Shown one piece after another: positions 8,812 to 18,468 of a DNA stretch of 64,000 nt; the first letter of the stretch is position 1; every line of letters begins with the position of its first letter. The notes beneath the pieces were generated by a model. The model saw nothing but the letters and a program-made list of their open reading frames with translations, was not told the origin of the DNA and searched no databases. The stretch spans positions 154,184 to 218,183 of the forward strand of contig NZ_ALAP01000032.1 of NCBI RefSeq assembly GCF_000280905.1, written 5' to 3'. Source of the stretch: Streptomyces sp. AA1529 (lineage in GTDB: Bacteria > Actinomycetota > Actinomycetes > Streptomycetales > Streptomycetaceae). The position numbers and the translations under genes are program-made.

Positions 8812-9773
8812 CCGGCGAGGACACCGGGGCCGCTGCCGCCCCGCACGCCGCGAGCGGTCCGCCCGGGCCCGGTCCGGCGGTCCGCACCGTCGAAGGCGAT
8901 CTCCCCGGAACCGAGCTGGGCGTCTGCGACGCCCACGACCACCTCTTCCTGCGCAGTCCGCGGCTGCCGGGGCAGGAACTGACCGACGTGGACGCCGCGG
9001 AGCGGCAGTTGCGGGCCTTCGCCGAGCACGGTGGTCGCAGCCTCGTGCAGTGGACGCCCCACGGGATGGGCCGTCACTCCGGTGCGCTGGCCGACCTCGC
9101 CCGGCGCACCGGAGTGCGGCTCGTCGCCGCGACCGGACTGCACCAGGCCCAGCACCACACCGGGGAGCTGCCGTCCGATCCGGCGGCCCTGTTCGTGCAG
9201 GAGCTGACCCGCGGGATGCGCGGCGGGGTGTGCGGCGAAGCGCCGCGGGCCGGTCTGATCAAGGTCGCCGGCGACTTCCACGGGCTCGGCCGGCACGCAC
9301 GGTGGACGATGGCGGCCGCGGCCGAGGCGCACCGGGCGACGGGGGCGCCGATCGCGGTGCACCTGGAGTCGGGCACCGGCGCAGCCGAGGTGCTGGACCA
9401 CCTGTGCGGGCGGCAGGGGGTGCCGCCCTCCGGCGTGCTGCTGGGCCACGTGGGGCGGTGCCCGGACCCGCGCATGCAGCGGGCGGCTGCCGCCTCGGGT
9501 GCCTGGCTGGTCTTCGACGGGCCGTCGCGCACCCATCACGCGACGGACTGGCGCCTGTTCGACAGCCTCGTCGAGCTGTTCGAGCACGGGTACGGAGACC
9601 GGCTGCTGATGGGCGGGGACACCGTCACGGCGACAGCCCGCGCGGAGACGGGGGTGCCGTATGTGGCGCGCGCACTGCGCCCCCGTGTCGCCGACGAGTT
9701 GGGCGCCGCCGCGGCGCGGCAGATCTTCGAGGTCAACCCTCGGCGGGCTCTCGCCGTCCATTGGAAGGGCTGA
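8808..9773 (+). CDS. Phosphotriesterase-like metal-dependent hydrolase
   Basis: This 321-aa TIM-barrel hydrolase belongs to the amidohydrolase superfamily, PTE/PHP branch. All binuclear-metal ligands are visible in order: HxH in CDAHDHLF, the carboxylatable lysine in GLIKVAGDF, His in IAVHLESG, His in LLGHVGRC, and Asp in LLMGGDT. Family members include lactonases (AHL quorum quenching), esterases and rare true phosphotriesterases; the substrate is not predictable here. The start overlaps the TetR stop, indicating one operon and likely ligand-dependent control. The metallophosphoesterase follows after 160 bp. Confidence 0.87.
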   Translation: MTGEDTGAAAAPHAASGPPGPGPAVRTVEGDLPGTELGVCDAHDHLFLRSPRLPGQELTDVDAAERQLRAFAEHGGRSLVQWTPHGMGRHSGALADLARRTGVRLVAATGLHQAQHHTGELPSDPAALFVQELTRGMRGGVCGEAPRAGLIKVAGDFHGLGRHARWTMAAAAEAHRATGAPIAVHLESGTGAAEVLDHLCGRQGVPPSGVLLGHVGRCPDPRMQRAAAASGAWLVFDGPSRTHHATDWRLFDSLVELFEHGYGDRLLMGGDTVTATARAETGVPYVARALRPRVADELGAAAARQIFEVNPRRALAVHWKG

Positions 9774-9933
9774 GCGGCCGTACCCGGCCCGATCCGACGG
9801 CAAGGACCGGGGGCGGCCCGGACCGAGCCGAGTACGACCCGAACCGAACCGAATCCGGCCTGAGCCGAGGGCAGTACGAGCCCTGGACCGGGCCGATCAC
9901 GAAACCTGGACCGAGCCGAGTGAGGATCCACGC

Positions 9934-10701
9934 ATGTTCACCTTCGCGCAGTTCAGCGACATCCATCTCGGCCAGGACCGGGGCGACGGCGGCGCACGCG
10001 CCCGTGAACGCACCGAGCGCGTGCTGGCCTGCCTCTCGGGGGTGCTCGACGGACTCGACGCCGTCCTGCTCACGGGGGACATCGCCGACCACGGCCGGGA
10101 GGACGAGTACACGCTGGCGGCGAAGCTCTTCGCCGACCACGGCGTGCAGCCGCTGATCTGCCCCGGCAACCACGATGCGCGCGGCGCCTACCGCGCGGTG
10201 CTGCGGCACGGCGACGCCGCCGACACCTCGCCCGTCGACGAGGTGCACCGGCTGCCCGGCGCCACCTTCCTGATGTGCGACTCCAGCGTGCCCGGGAAGG
10301 GGCACGGCCGCCTCGACGACGCCACGCTCGGCTGGGTCGACCGGGAACTCGCCCGGACCCCGGACGACGCGCCCGCGTTCGTGTGCTTCCACCATCCGCC
10401 CGTACCGCTGTACGGCCAGTACGTCGATCCGATCCGGCAGTTCGGGGAGGAACGGCTGGCCGAGGTCCTCGGCAGGCACGGCACGGTGGCGGGGCTGCTG
10501 TGCGGGCACAGCCACACCCCGGCCGTGACCAGCTTCGCGGGGGTGCCGCTGGTCGCCGCACCCGGTGTGGTCTCCACGCTGAAGATGCCCTGGGAGGGCG
10601 AGGAGGGCGGGCCGGTCGACTACACGCTGCCCCCGGTGATCGCCTTCCACGTCCTCGCCGACGAGGGCAGGTTGACCACCCACTTCCGGGTCGTGCCCTG
10701 A
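9934..10701 (+). CDS. Calcineurin-like metallophosphoesterase (CpdA/GpdQ type)
   Basis: This 255-aa phosphodiesterase has the complete metal-binding series: DIHLG at about residue 10, GDI(AD), GNHD, the HHPP segment, and GHSH followed by TP. This is the cyclic-nucleotide / glycerophosphodiester phosphodiesterase subgroup. ATG 9934 directly precedes the conserved FTFAQFSDIH. It follows the phosphotriesterase-like gene and may share its transcript, although the 160-bp spacer contains its own A-rich CCGAACCGAA repeats. The substrate (cAMP, glycerophosphodiesters or other) is not determined by the sequence. Confidence 0.87.
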   Translation: MFTFAQFSDIHLGQDRGDGGARARERTERVLACLSGVLDGLDAVLLTGDIADHGREDEYTLAAKLFADHGVQPLICPGNHDARGAYRAVLRHGDAADTSPVDEVHRLPGATFLMCDSSVPGKGHGRLDDATLGWVDRELARTPDDAPAFVCFHHPPVPLYGQYVDPIRQFGEERLAEVLGRHGTVAGLLCGHSHTPAVTSFAGVPLVAAPGVVSTLKMPWEGEEGGPVDYTLPPVIAFHVLADEGRLTTHFRVVP

Positions 10702-10853
10702 GCCGCGGCCGGTCCCGGAACCGGGAGGGCGGGCGACTGCCGCAACCCGCCGCTGCACGTCGGCCGGCCGCACTACAGTGCTGCGGGGAACGTGATTCCG
10801 GGACACTCATGTGCGAAGCGCGGAGCGGGGAGTCCGCAGGAGGGGTGGGGGCC

Positions 10854-11000
10854 ATGCGTCCGGGCAAGGAGTGGCGGCACCGGCGGATCTGCCGCGTCCT
10901 GACCGTCGCCGTGGCGGCTGTGGCGCTGCTGCTGCTGATCGTCACCGTCGTACTGACGCTCGGCGGCCATCCGGCCGCCGGGAGCAGCGCCGCGCCCTGA
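10854..11000 (+). CDS. Small single-pass membrane protein
   Basis: This predicted 48-aa protein has a basic N-terminus (RPGKEWRHRRICR) followed by one strong transmembrane helix at about residues 15-36 and a short polar tail. AGGAGGGG at 10838-10845 sits 8 nt before ATG 10854, a very good ribosome binding site, so the small gene is credible. An upstream in-frame ATG at 10809 would extend it by 15 residues. I recognise no family; it may be a membrane-associated small protein of unknown role. Confidence 0.5.
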   Translation: MRPGKEWRHRRICRVLTVAVAAVALLLLIVTVVLTLGGHPAAGSSAAP

Positions 11001-11256
11001 GGCCCTCGGCGGCCGCGGATTCCCCCCGGCCCGTGGCCCGCCCCCCGTTCCCGGGGCGCGGCGCTCTCCCTGGCATCCGACAGTACGCACGGCGCCGGTG
11101 CCGGTCGTCACCGTTCGGCGGTAATCGCGGATGACGGGAGTTCGGCCCGCTGCGGTAGCCCGGGCCCGGCCTCGTACCAGGGCGGTGGTGCGCGACTGCC
11201 GCGGACGGCGCGCCCGGTGGACGAGCATCCCGCCGGGCTGTCGCTACGCTGCGGCG

Positions 11257-11805
11257 ATGCGGAGTGCGACGGTCCGGGCCCGGGCGCGTCTCGGGGTCGA
11301 GCGGGTGCCGGCGGGGGTGTACGACGGTGTGATCGCGCTCGCCATCACGGCGGTCAGCCTGCTGCTGGGCAACGACCGCGTCCCGGCGGGCTGGTCGGGC
11401 CTCGACCCGCCGGGCGTCGCGCTGACCTGTGCGGTGAACCTGCCGCTCGCCGCCCGCCGCCGGTTTCCGAGCACGCTGTGCCTGCTGGTCCTGGCCCTCT
11501 GGGCGGTGTACGTGGCGCTGGACTACTGGCCGGTCGTCAACTCCCTGGGGCCGCTCCTCGCGCTCTGCACCGTCGCGGTCCTGCGCCCGATGCGCCAGGC
11601 GGTGCTGTGCGCCCTGCTGCTCGCGGCGGTGTGGAACCTCGCCGGTACGACGGGTGCGGAGAGCTCCTGGGCCACCGTCCCGGGGCAGAGCCTGCTCTGC
11701 CCCGGTGTCCTGTGCGGATTCGGTCACCTCGCCCGCAAGGCGGCCCGGCGCAACGTGGAACTGGACCGGCTGACCGACCAGTTGCGGAGCGAGCGGGCGG
11801 GGGCC
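11257..11805 (+). pseudogene. Truncated sensor histidine kinase (N-terminal membrane part only)
   Basis: The frame from ATG 11257 gives about 183 residues typical of the N-terminus of a NarL-partner (HisKA_3-type) sensor kinase: four hydrophobic segments between residues 15 and 145, then ARRNVELDRLTDQLRSERA, the start of the linker before the dimerisation helix. The His box and ATPase domain are missing. Where the kinase should continue, the DNA becomes the C-terminal half of a response regulator in another frame. This looks like an internal deletion that removed the kinase catalytic half and the regulator's receiver domain. It is not expected to signal. Confidence 0.7.
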
Positions 11806-11806
11806 G

Positions 11807-12205
11807 GTGCTCAAGGACACCGGGCCGCAGCGGCTGCTGGCCGCCGTCGCCGCCGTCGCGGAGGGCGACACCCTCTTCGCGCCGAGCGTCACCCGGCGGC
11901 TCGTGGAGGCATACGCGCCGCGGGCGGAACGGCCGGCCGCACCGGCCGGGACCCTCGACCAGCTCACCGGGCGGGAGCTGGACGTCCTCCGGCTGGTGGC
12001 GGGGGGACTGTCCGATCCCGGGATCGCCCAGGCCCTGGTGATCAGCGAGTCGACCGTCAAGACGCACCTCAACCGGACGATGGCCGAGCTGGGCATCGGC
12101 TCCCGTGCCCAGGCCGTCGTGCTCGCCTACGAGACCGGACTGGTCGTCCCGGGCGGCGGCGGGCCGCGGGAGCCGGGCGGACAGTGCCCCCGGTCCGGTC
12201 GGTGA
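11807..12205 (+). pseudogene. Truncated LuxR/NarL response regulator (C-terminal part only)
   Basis: From 11807 the frame reads the receiver-linker LKDTGPQRLLAAVAAVAEGD, then a full LuxR-type HTH: LTGRELDVLRLVAGGLSD, STVKTHLNRTMAELG, and a short tail. The phosphoacceptor receiver domain that normally precedes the LKD is absent. No ribosome binding site precedes the GTG at 11807, which falls at the junction with the truncated kinase. The HTH itself is intact, so an orphan DNA-binding peptide could in principle be made, but I consider this a remnant. Confidence 0.7.
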
Positions 12206-12269
12206 ACAGCCCGGCGCGCGGTGCGGAGGAGCTTCTGCTGCGCGGCGTCTGGCAGGCCCGGGGCGAATC

Positions 12270-12294
12270 GGGTACATACGACCGAGTGGTACCC
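12270..12294 (+). promoter_or_regulatory. Possible operator upstream of acyl-CoA dehydrogenase
   Basis: GGGTAC (12270-12275) and GTACCC (12289-12294) form a perfect 6-bp dyad with a 13-bp spacer, about 100 bp before the acyl-CoA dehydrogenase start. The spacing fits a dimeric repressor site; no regulator is assigned. Confidence 0.3.
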
Positions 12295-12390
12295 GGCGGT
12301 GGTCGGGGCGGTTCCCGCTCCGCGGCCGGCTCCCGTCGGTACCGTTCCCGCACCGCGTGTCCGCCTCCACACCGTTTCGAGGTGAGTGAG

Positions 12391-14316
12391 ATGACCGTCT
12401 CCGAGCGTGCAGCACGCGAAGTCGCCGAGGCTGCCCGGGAGAAGGACTGGCGCAAGCCCAGCTTCGCCAAGGAGCTGTTCCTCGGCCGCTTCCGCCTCGA
12501 CCTCATCCACCCGCACCCGGAACCGGCGGCCGAGGACGCCGCACGGGGCGAGGAATTCCTGGCCCGGCTGCGCGAGTTCGCCACCACCGGAATCGACGGG
12601 GCGCTGATCGAGCGGGAGTCCCGGATCCCGGACGAGGTGCTCGGCGGCCTCAAGGAACTCGGCGCGCTCGGCATGAAGATCGGCACCGAGTACGGCGGCC
12701 TCGGGCTCACCCAGGTGTACTACAACAAGGCGCTCGCGCTGGTCAGCTCCGCCAGTCCCGCGGTCGGGGCCCTGCTCTCGGCACACCAGTCCATCGGTGT
12801 GCCGCAGCCGGTCAAGCTGTTCGGCAGCCGGCAGCAGAAGGACGCCTACCTGCCGCGCTGCGCGCGCACCGACATCTCCGCCTTCCTGCTGACCGAGCCC
12901 GACGTGGGCTCCGATCCGGCCCGGCTGGCGACGACGGCCGTGCCGGACGGCGACGACTACGTCCTCGACGGTGTGAAGCTGTGGACGACCAACGGGGTGA
13001 TCGCCGACCTGCTGGTGGTCATGGCACGGGTCCCCGAACCGGATCCCGACGACCCGCGGCGCGCCGAAGGGCACCGGGGCGGCATCTCGGCCTTCGTCGT
13101 CGAGGCCGGCTCGGAGGGCATCACCGTGGAGAACCGCAACGCCTTCATGGGGCTGCGCGGCATCGAGAACGGCGTGACCCGCTTCCACCGGGTGCGGGTT
13201 CCGGCCGCCGACCGGATCGGTCCCGAGGGCGCCGGGCTCAGGATCGCGCTGACCACCCTGAACACGGGCCGGCTGTCGCTGCCGGCCACCTGTGCGGGCA
13301 GCGGGAAATGGTGTCTGAAAATCGCCCGCGAGTGGTCCCGGGAACGGGTCCAGTGGGGGAGGCCGGTCGCCGAGCACGAGGCCGTCGGCAGCAAGATCTC
13401 CTTCATCGCGGCGACCACCTTCGCCCTCGAAGCGGTCCTGGACCTGTCCTCGCAGATGGCCGACGAGGACCGCAACGACATCCGGATCGAGGCCGCCCTC
13501 GCCAAGCTCTACGGCAGTGAGATGGCCTGGCGGATGGCGGACGAGCTGGTGCAGATCCGCGGCGGCCGGGGCTACGAGACCGCCGAGTCGCTGGCGGCCC
13601 GCGGCGAACGCGGCGTTCCGGCCGAGCAACTGCTGCGCGACCTGCGGATCAACCGGATCTTCGAGGGCTCGACCGAGGTCATGCACCTGCTGATCGCCCG
13701 GGAGGCCGTGGACGCGCATCTGTCGGTGGCCGGGGACCTGATCGACCCGGACAAGACGCTCGCCGACAAGGGCAGGGCGGCGGTCGGCGCCGGCGCGTTC
13801 TACGCGAAATGGCTGCCCGGGCTGGTCGCCGGTCCCGGCCGGATGCCGGGCGCCTACGGTGAGTTCGCCGCCCTGGCGGGGCATCTGCGCTACGTCGAGC
13901 GCGCCGCCCGCAAGCTGGCCCGCGCCACCTTCTACGCCATGTCCAGGTGGCAGGGCCGGATGGAGACGAAACAGGGGTTCCTCGGCCGCGTCGTCGACAT
14001 CGGCGCCGAACTGTTCGCGATGAGCGCCGCCTGCGTGCGGGCCGAGAAGCTGCGGCGCGACGGCACCGACGGGCAGGCCGCGCACCAACTGGCCGACGCC
14101 TTCTGCCGGCAGTCCCGCCTCCGGGTCGAGGAGCTCTTCGGACGCCTGTGGCACAACACCGATGACCTGGACGGCACGGTCGTCCGCCAGGTCCTGGCCG
14201 GGGCCTACAGCTGGCTGGAGGACGGCGTCGTCGACGCGTCCACCGAGGGCCCCTGGATCGCCGACGCCGCGCCCGGGCCCACGGAGAGGGAGAACGTGCA
14301 CCGCCGCGTCCCGTGA
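12391..14316 (+). CDS. Acyl-CoA dehydrogenase family protein, large type
   Basis: This 641-aa flavoprotein is predicted to catalyse alpha,beta-dehydrogenation of an acyl-CoA. It has the helical N-terminal domain, the beta-domain signature LLTEPDVGSDPAR near residue 170, the FAD-binding segment WTTNG, and the C-terminal QIRGGRGYETAESL with DLRINRIFEGSTEVM. An additional helical C-terminal domain of about 150 residues makes it longer than the 380-aa classic enzymes and similar to the VLCAD-like group. The start at ATG 12391 has GAGGTGAG just upstream. The reading frame stays open upstream back to 11131, an accident of high G+C, and should not be read as a fusion. The hairpin at 14354-14387 terminates it. 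Confidence 0.9.
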   Translation: MTVSERAAREVAEAAREKDWRKPSFAKELFLGRFRLDLIHPHPEPAAEDAARGEEFLARLREFATTGIDGALIERESRIPDEVLGGLKELGALGMKIGTEYGGLGLTQVYYNKALALVSSASPAVGALLSAHQSIGVPQPVKLFGSRQQKDAYLPRCARTDISAFLLTEPDVGSDPARLATTAVPDGDDYVLDGVKLWTTNGVIADLLVVMARVPEPDPDDPRRAEGHRGGISAFVVEAGSEGITVENRNAFMGLRGIENGVTRFHRVRVPAADRIGPEGAGLRIALTTLNTGRLSLPATCAGSGKWCLKIAREWSRERVQWGRPVAEHEAVGSKISFIAATTFALEAVLDLSSQMADEDRNDIRIEAALAKLYGSEMAWRMADELVQIRGGRGYETAESLAARGERGVPAEQLLRDLRINRIFEGSTEVMHLLIAREAVDAHLSVAGDLIDPDKTLADKGRAAVGAGAFYAKWLPGLVAGPGRMPGAYGEFAALAGHLRYVERAARKLARATFYAMSRWQGRMETKQGFLGRVVDIGAELFAMSAACVRAEKLRRDGTDGQAAHQLADAFCRQSRLRVEELFGRLWHNTDDLDGTVVRQVLAGAYSWLEDGVVDASTEGPWIADAAPGPTERENVHRRVP

Positions 14317-14353
14317 CCGGTCGACTTCCGGCCACCCCGGGGCGTGGGGACGG

Positions 14354-14387
14354 CGGGGCCCGGGCGTCCCGGGGCGCCCGGGCCCCG
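14354..14387 (+). terminator. Acyl-CoA dehydrogenase terminator
   Basis: A perfect 13-bp inverted repeat (14354-14366 / 14375-14387) with an 8-nt loop lies 38 bp after the stop and before the dxr promoter region. Confidence 0.65.
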
Positions 14388-14459
14388 GCGCGCATACCGG
14401 ATTCCCGCGCGCCCCCTGCTCCGCGCCGGTGCGCTGTCCGGTCCCGTCCGGAGAGCGGA

Positions 14460-14465
14460 CACAAT
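14460..14465 (+). promoter_or_regulatory. Possible -10 of a leaderless dxr transcript
   Basis: CACAAT lies 6 bp before the dxr ATG (14472), the spacing seen for leaderless Streptomyces transcripts that start at the A of ATG. There is no obvious Shine-Dalgarno for this start. Confidence 0.35.
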
Positions 14466-14471
14466 AGGGGC

Positions 14472-15761
14472 ATGACCGACTCCCTCGCTGACCCGCATCT
14501 GCGCCATCCCGGCACCGGGCCGTCCGGCAACGGCCCGGCGGCAGCGTCGCCGGCGGGCGCACCGCGCGACATCGTGATCCTCGGCTCGACGGGTTCGATC
14601 GGCACGCAGGCCGTCGACGTCGTGCTGAAGAACCCCGGCCGGTTCCGGGTGACCGCCTTGGCGGCCTCGGGCGGCCGCGTGGACCTGCTCGCCGAGCAGG
14701 CGCGGCTGCTGCGGGTGGGCACGGTCGCCGTGGCCCGTACGGAGGCGGTGCCCGATCTGCGCGCGGCGCTGCGCGCGGCCTACGGCAGCAAGGAGCCGCT
14801 GCCCGAGGTGCTGGCCGGGCCGGACGCGGCGACGGAGCTGGCCGGCTCGCCGTGCCACACGGTGCTCAACGGCATCACCGGTTCCATCGGCCTGGCGCCC
14901 ACCCTGGCGGCGCTGGAGGCCGGCCGGGTCCTGGCGCTGGCCAACAAGGAATCCCTCATCGTCGGCGGGCCGCTGGTCAAGGCGCTGGCGCGGCCGGGCC
15001 AGATCGTGCCCGTCGACTCGGAGCACTCCGCGCTGTTCCAGGCGCTGCTCGGCGGTACCCGTGCCGAGGTGCGGAAGCTCCTGGTCACCGCCTCGGGCGG
15101 GCCGTTCCGGGGACGCAGCAGGTCCGAGCTGGCCGAGGTGACCCCGCGCGAGGCGATGGCGCACCCGACCTGGGAGATGGGCCCGGTCATCACCGTGAAC
15201 TCGGCCACCCTGGTCAACAAGGGCCTGGAGGTGATCGAGGCCCACCTGCTGTACGACATCCCGTTCGAGCGCATCCAGGTGGTGGTCCATCCGCAGTCCG
15301 CGGTCCACTCGATGGTGGAGTTCACGGACGGCTCCACTCTCGCCCAGTGCGGACCTCCCGACATGCGGCTGCCGATCGCACTCGGCCTCGGCTGGCCCGA
15401 GCGGGTCCCGGACGCCGGACCGGTCTTCTCCTGGACGGAGGCGATGTCCTGGGACTTCTACCCGCTGGACGAGGAGGCGTTCCCCGCCGTGCCGCTGGCG
15501 TGCCGGGTGGGTGCGCTGGGCGGAACGGCCCCCGCGGTGTTCAACGCCGCGAACGAGGAGTGCGTCGAGGCGTTTCTGGCCGGAAGGCTGCCGTTCACGG
15601 GCATCGTGGATACGGTGGCCGCTGTGGTCGAGGAGCACGGCACGCCGGGCGGAACCGGGCTGACCCTCTCCGATGTCCTCGCCGCAGAGAAGTGGGCGCG
15701 TGCCCGCGCCCGTGACCTGGCGGCACGTTCCGCCACAGCAACAGCGGAGGCCCGCGCATGA
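14472..15761 (+). CDS. dxr: 1-deoxy-D-xylulose 5-phosphate reductoisomerase
   Basis: Second enzyme of the MEP isoprenoid pathway, converting DXP to MEP with NADPH. The 429-aa protein has an N-terminal NADPH Rossmann motif [16 protein letters not shown] (residues about 36-51), ALANKESLI, and the metal-binding [11 protein letters not shown]. The C-terminal domain includes [11 protein letters not shown]. The first ~30 residues are a Pro/Gly-rich extension. The gene overlaps the next (site-2 protease) by ATGA, and ispG of the same pathway follows, a well-known Streptomyces arrangement. Confidence 0.97.
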   Translation: MTDSLADPHLRHPGTGPSGNGPAAASPAGAPRDIVILGSTGSIGTQAVDVVLKNPGRFRVTALAASGGRVDLLAEQARLLRVGTVAVARTEAVPDLRAALRAAYGSKEPLPEVLAGPDAATELAGSPCHTVLNGITGSIGLAPTLAALEAGRVLALANKESLIVGGPLVKALARPGQIVPVDSEHSALFQALLGGTRAEVRKLLVTASGGPFRGRSRSELAEVTPREAMAHPTWEMGPVITVNSATLVNKGLEVIEAHLLYDIPFERIQVVVHPQSAVHSMVEFTDGSTLAQCGPPDMRLPIALGLGWPERVPDAGPVFSWTEAMSWDFYPLDEEAFPAVPLACRVGALGGTAPAVFNAANEECVEAFLAGRLPFTGIVDTVAAVVEEHGTPGGTGLTLSDVLAAEKWARARARDLAARSATATAEARA

Positions 15762-17062
15762 CGGCGCTCATGACCATCCTCGGCATAGTCGTCTTCGTCG
15801 TCGGCCTGCTGTTCTCCATCGCCTGGCACGAGTTGGGCCACTTCTCCACGGCCAAGATGTTCGGTGTCCGGGTTCCGCAGTTCATGGTCGGCTTCGGCCC
15901 CACTCTGTGGTCCAAGCACAAGGGCGAGACCGAGTACGGGATCAAGGCCGTGCCGCTCGGCGGCTACATCCGCATGATCGGCATGTTCCCACCGGGGGAC
16001 GACGGGGCCGTGCGGCAGCGCTCCTCCTCGCCGTTCCGCGGCATGATCGAGGACGCCCGTTCGGCCGCGTACGAGGAGCTCAAGCCGGGGGACGAGCAGC
16101 GGATGCTCTACACCCGCAAGCCGTGGAAGCGCGTCGTCGTGATGTTCGCCGGGCCGTTCATGAACCTGGTGCTGGCCGTGGTGATCTTCCTGCTGGTGCT
16201 GATGACCTTCGGCGTCAACACCCAGACCACCACCGTCTCCACGGTCTCGGAGTGCGTGATCCCGGCCTCGGCGCAGAGCGACAAGTGTCCCGGGGGCGCC
16301 AAGGACTCCCCGGCCAAGGCCGCCGGACTGCAGCCGGGTGACAAGATCGTCTCCTTCGACGGGAAGCGCGTCGAGGACTGGGGGGCACTCCAGCGGAGCA
16401 TCCGCGACACCACCGGACCCGCGACCCTGACCGTCGAGCGGGACGGCGCACGGCGGACACTGCACGCCGACCTGATCGAGAACAAGGTCGCCAAGTCCGA
16501 CGGCCACGGCAGCTATGTGCCCGACGAGTACGTCTCCGCCGGGTTCCTCGGCTTCACCCCGGCCAGCGGGATCGTGCAGCAGTCGTTCCCGCAGGCCGTG
16601 GACCGGATGGGCGACATGATGGCCAACGGCGTGGAAGCGCTGATCGCCCTGCCGGGCAAGGTGCCCGACCTGTGGAACGCGGCCTTCGACGGTGCCGAGC
16701 GCAAGCAGGACTCGCCGATGGGCGTGGTGGGCGCGGCGCGGGTCGGCGGTGAGGTCTTCTCGCTCGACATCCCGCCGAGCCAGCGGGTGGCGACGATGCT
16801 CTTCCTGGTGGCCGGGTTCAATCTGAGCCTGTTCCTGTTCAACATGCTGCCGCTGCTGCCGCTGGACGGCGGACACATCGCGGGAGCGGTGTGGGAGTCG
16901 CTCCGGCGGAATCTGGCCAAGGTCTTCCGGCGGCCCGACCCCGGCCCCTTCGACGTCGCCAAGCTGATGCCCATCGCCTACGTGGTGGCCGGGATCTTCC
17001 TGTGCTTCACCCTTCTGGTGCTGGTGGCGGACGTGGTCAATCCGGTCAGACTCACCGGCTGA
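15758..17062 (+). CDS. Site-2 (RIP) membrane metalloprotease
   Basis: This 434-aa intramembrane zinc protease is of the RseP/Rip1 class. HELGH at residues 24-28 in the first membrane helix provides the zinc ligands and catalytic Glu. A PDZ domain lies around residues 170-270 ([18 protein letters not shown]). The third zinc-ligand motif LLPLDGGH sits in a late membrane helix, and further hydrophobic segments close the protein. It probably cleaves anti-sigma factors or remnant signal peptides in the membrane; the substrate is unknown. It overlaps dxr by 4 nt and is followed by a hairpin at 17085-17113. Confidence 0.94.
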   Translation: MTALMTILGIVVFVVGLLFSIAWHELGHFSTAKMFGVRVPQFMVGFGPTLWSKHKGETEYGIKAVPLGGYIRMIGMFPPGDDGAVRQRSSSPFRGMIEDARSAAYEELKPGDEQRMLYTRKPWKRVVVMFAGPFMNLVLAVVIFLLVLMTFGVNTQTTTVSTVSECVIPASAQSDKCPGGAKDSPAKAAGLQPGDKIVSFDGKRVEDWGALQRSIRDTTGPATLTVERDGARRTLHADLIENKVAKSDGHGSYVPDEYVSAGFLGFTPASGIVQQSFPQAVDRMGDMMANGVEALIALPGKVPDLWNAAFDGAERKQDSPMGVVGAARVGGEVFSLDIPPSQRVATMLFLVAGFNLSLFLFNMLPLLPLDGGHIAGAVWESLRRNLAKVFRRPDPGPFDVAKLMPIAYVVAGIFLCFTLLVLVADVVNPVRLTG

Positions 17063-17084
17063 CCGGACCCCGGTCCGACACGCG

Positions 17085-17113
17085 GACGCCCATGCGATTC
17101 CTGCATGGGCGTC
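17085..17113 (+). terminator. Terminator between site-2 protease gene and ispG
   Basis: A perfect 11-bp inverted repeat (17085-17095 / 17103-17113) with a 7-nt loop lies 22 bp after the protease stop. It suggests ispG has its own promoter; TAATCT near 17165 is a candidate -10. Confidence 0.6.
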
Positions 17114-17229
17114 ATGGAATGCGGCATATTTCCCCGACGATGTGCCCGGTGCGACGGCAGTGCCGTAATCTCGGGGGCCGGAGCCCGCTGAACCCGGGAC
17201 TTGAACGACACCGTTGGGGTTGCACGCTG

Positions 17230-18387
17230 ATGACAGCGATTTCGCTCGGAATGCCGGACGTCCCGGCCAAGCTCGCCGACCGCAGGGTGAGCCGGAAGAT
17301 CCAGGTAGGACCGGTCGCGGTGGGTGGGGACGCGCCCGTGTCCGTGCAGTCCATGACCACGACCCGCACCGCGGACATCGGCCCGACGCTGCAGCAGATC
17401 GCGGAGCTGACGGCGTCCGGCTGCCAGATCGTCCGCGTGGCGTGCCCCACCCAGGACGACGCCGACGCGCTCGCCACGATCGCCCGCAAGTCGCAGATCC
17501 CGGTGATCGCCGACATCCACTTCCAGCCGAAGTACGTCTTCCAGGCCATCGACGCCGGCTGTGCGGCCGTCCGGGTGAACCCCGGCAACATCAAGCAGTT
17601 CGACGACAAGGTCAAGGAGATCGCCACCGCGGCCTCCGCCGCCGGCACCCCCATCCGGATCGGCGTCAACGCGGGCTCCCTGGACAAGCGGCAACTGGAG
17701 AAGTACGGCAAGGCCACCCCCGAGGCGCTGGTCGAGTCCGCGCTGTGGGAGTGCTCGCTCTTCGAGGAGCACGGCTTCCGCGACATCAAGATCTCGGTCA
17801 AGCACAACGACCCCGTCGTGATGGTCAACGCCTACCGGCTGCTGGCCGAGCGCTGCGACTACCCGCTGCACCTCGGCGTCACCGAGGCCGGCCCCGCCTT
17901 CCAGGGCACCATCAAGTCGGCCGTCGCCTTCGGCGCCCTGCTCAGCGAGGGCATCGGCGACACGATCCGGGTCTCCCTCTCGGCGCCGCCCGCCGAGGAG
18001 GTCAAGGTCGGCATCCAGATCCTGGAGTCCCTCGGGCTGCGCCAGCGCGGCCTGGAGATCGTCTCCTGCCCCTCCTGCGGCCGCGCCCAGGTGGACGTCT
18101 ACAAGCTCGCCGACGAGGTCACCGCGGGCCTGGAGGGCATGGACGTGCCGCTCCGCGTCGCCGTCATGGGCTGCGTCGTCAACGGTCCCGGTGAGGCCCG
18201 GGAGGCCGACCTCGGCGTCGCCTCCGGCAACGGCAAGGGGCAGATCTTCGTCAAGGGCGAGGTCATCAAGACCGTCCCCGAATCCAAGATCGTCGAGACG
18301 CTCATCGACGAGGCCATGAAGATCGCCGAGCAGATGGAGAAGGACGGCGTCATCTCCGGCGAGCCCGTGGTCACCACGGCGGGCTGA
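17230..18387 (+). CDS. ispG: 4-hydroxy-3-methylbut-2-enyl diphosphate synthase (GcpE)
   Basis: Penultimate MEP-pathway enzyme, converting MEcPP to HMBPP with a [4Fe-4S] cluster. The 385-aa protein has the N-terminal TIM barrel ([24 protein letters not shown]) and C-terminal cluster domain with the three cysteines in VSCPSCGR and [15 protein letters not shown] 17230 gives the standard length. It follows dxr and the site-2 protease on the same strand but is preceded by a terminator-like hairpin. Confidence 0.97.
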   Translation: MTAISLGMPDVPAKLADRRVSRKIQVGPVAVGGDAPVSVQSMTTTRTADIGPTLQQIAELTASGCQIVRVACPTQDDADALATIARKSQIPVIADIHFQPKYVFQAIDAGCAAVRVNPGNIKQFDDKVKEIATAASAAGTPIRIGVNAGSLDKRQLEKYGKATPEALVESALWECSLFEEHGFRDIKISVKHNDPVVMVNAYRLLAERCDYPLHLGVTEAGPAFQGTIKSAVAFGALLSEGIGDTIRVSLSAPPAEEVKVGIQILESLGLRQRGLEIVSCPSCGRAQVDVYKLADEVTAGLEGMDVPLRVAVMGCVVNGPGEAREADLGVASGNGKGQIFVKGEVIKTVPESKIVETLIDEAMKIAEQMEKDGVISGEPVVTTAG

Positions 18388-18435
18388 GCCCGGCCCCGGC
18401 GCTCCGCCGGCTCCGGACCCTCCTGCGACGCCGCA

Positions 18436-18468
18436 GCCGCCGCGCGGCCGAGACGGTCGTGCGGCGGC
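18436..18468 (+). terminator. ispG terminator
   Basis: Arms 18436-18449 and 18455-18468 form a 14-bp stem with two G-U pairs and a 5-nt loop, about 50 bp after the ispG stop. Confidence 0.55.

Noticed and set aside
9774..9933. CCGAACCGAA and GACCGAGCCGAG short repeats as a CRISPR-like or tandem-repeat array
   Set aside because: Units are irregular, short and without constant spacers; simple compositional repeats fit better.
12127..14562. 811-codon open frame on the minus strand
   Set aside because: It is the antisense of the acyl-CoA dehydrogenase; its protein is Arg/Gly/His-rich without domains, as expected for shadow frames at high G+C.
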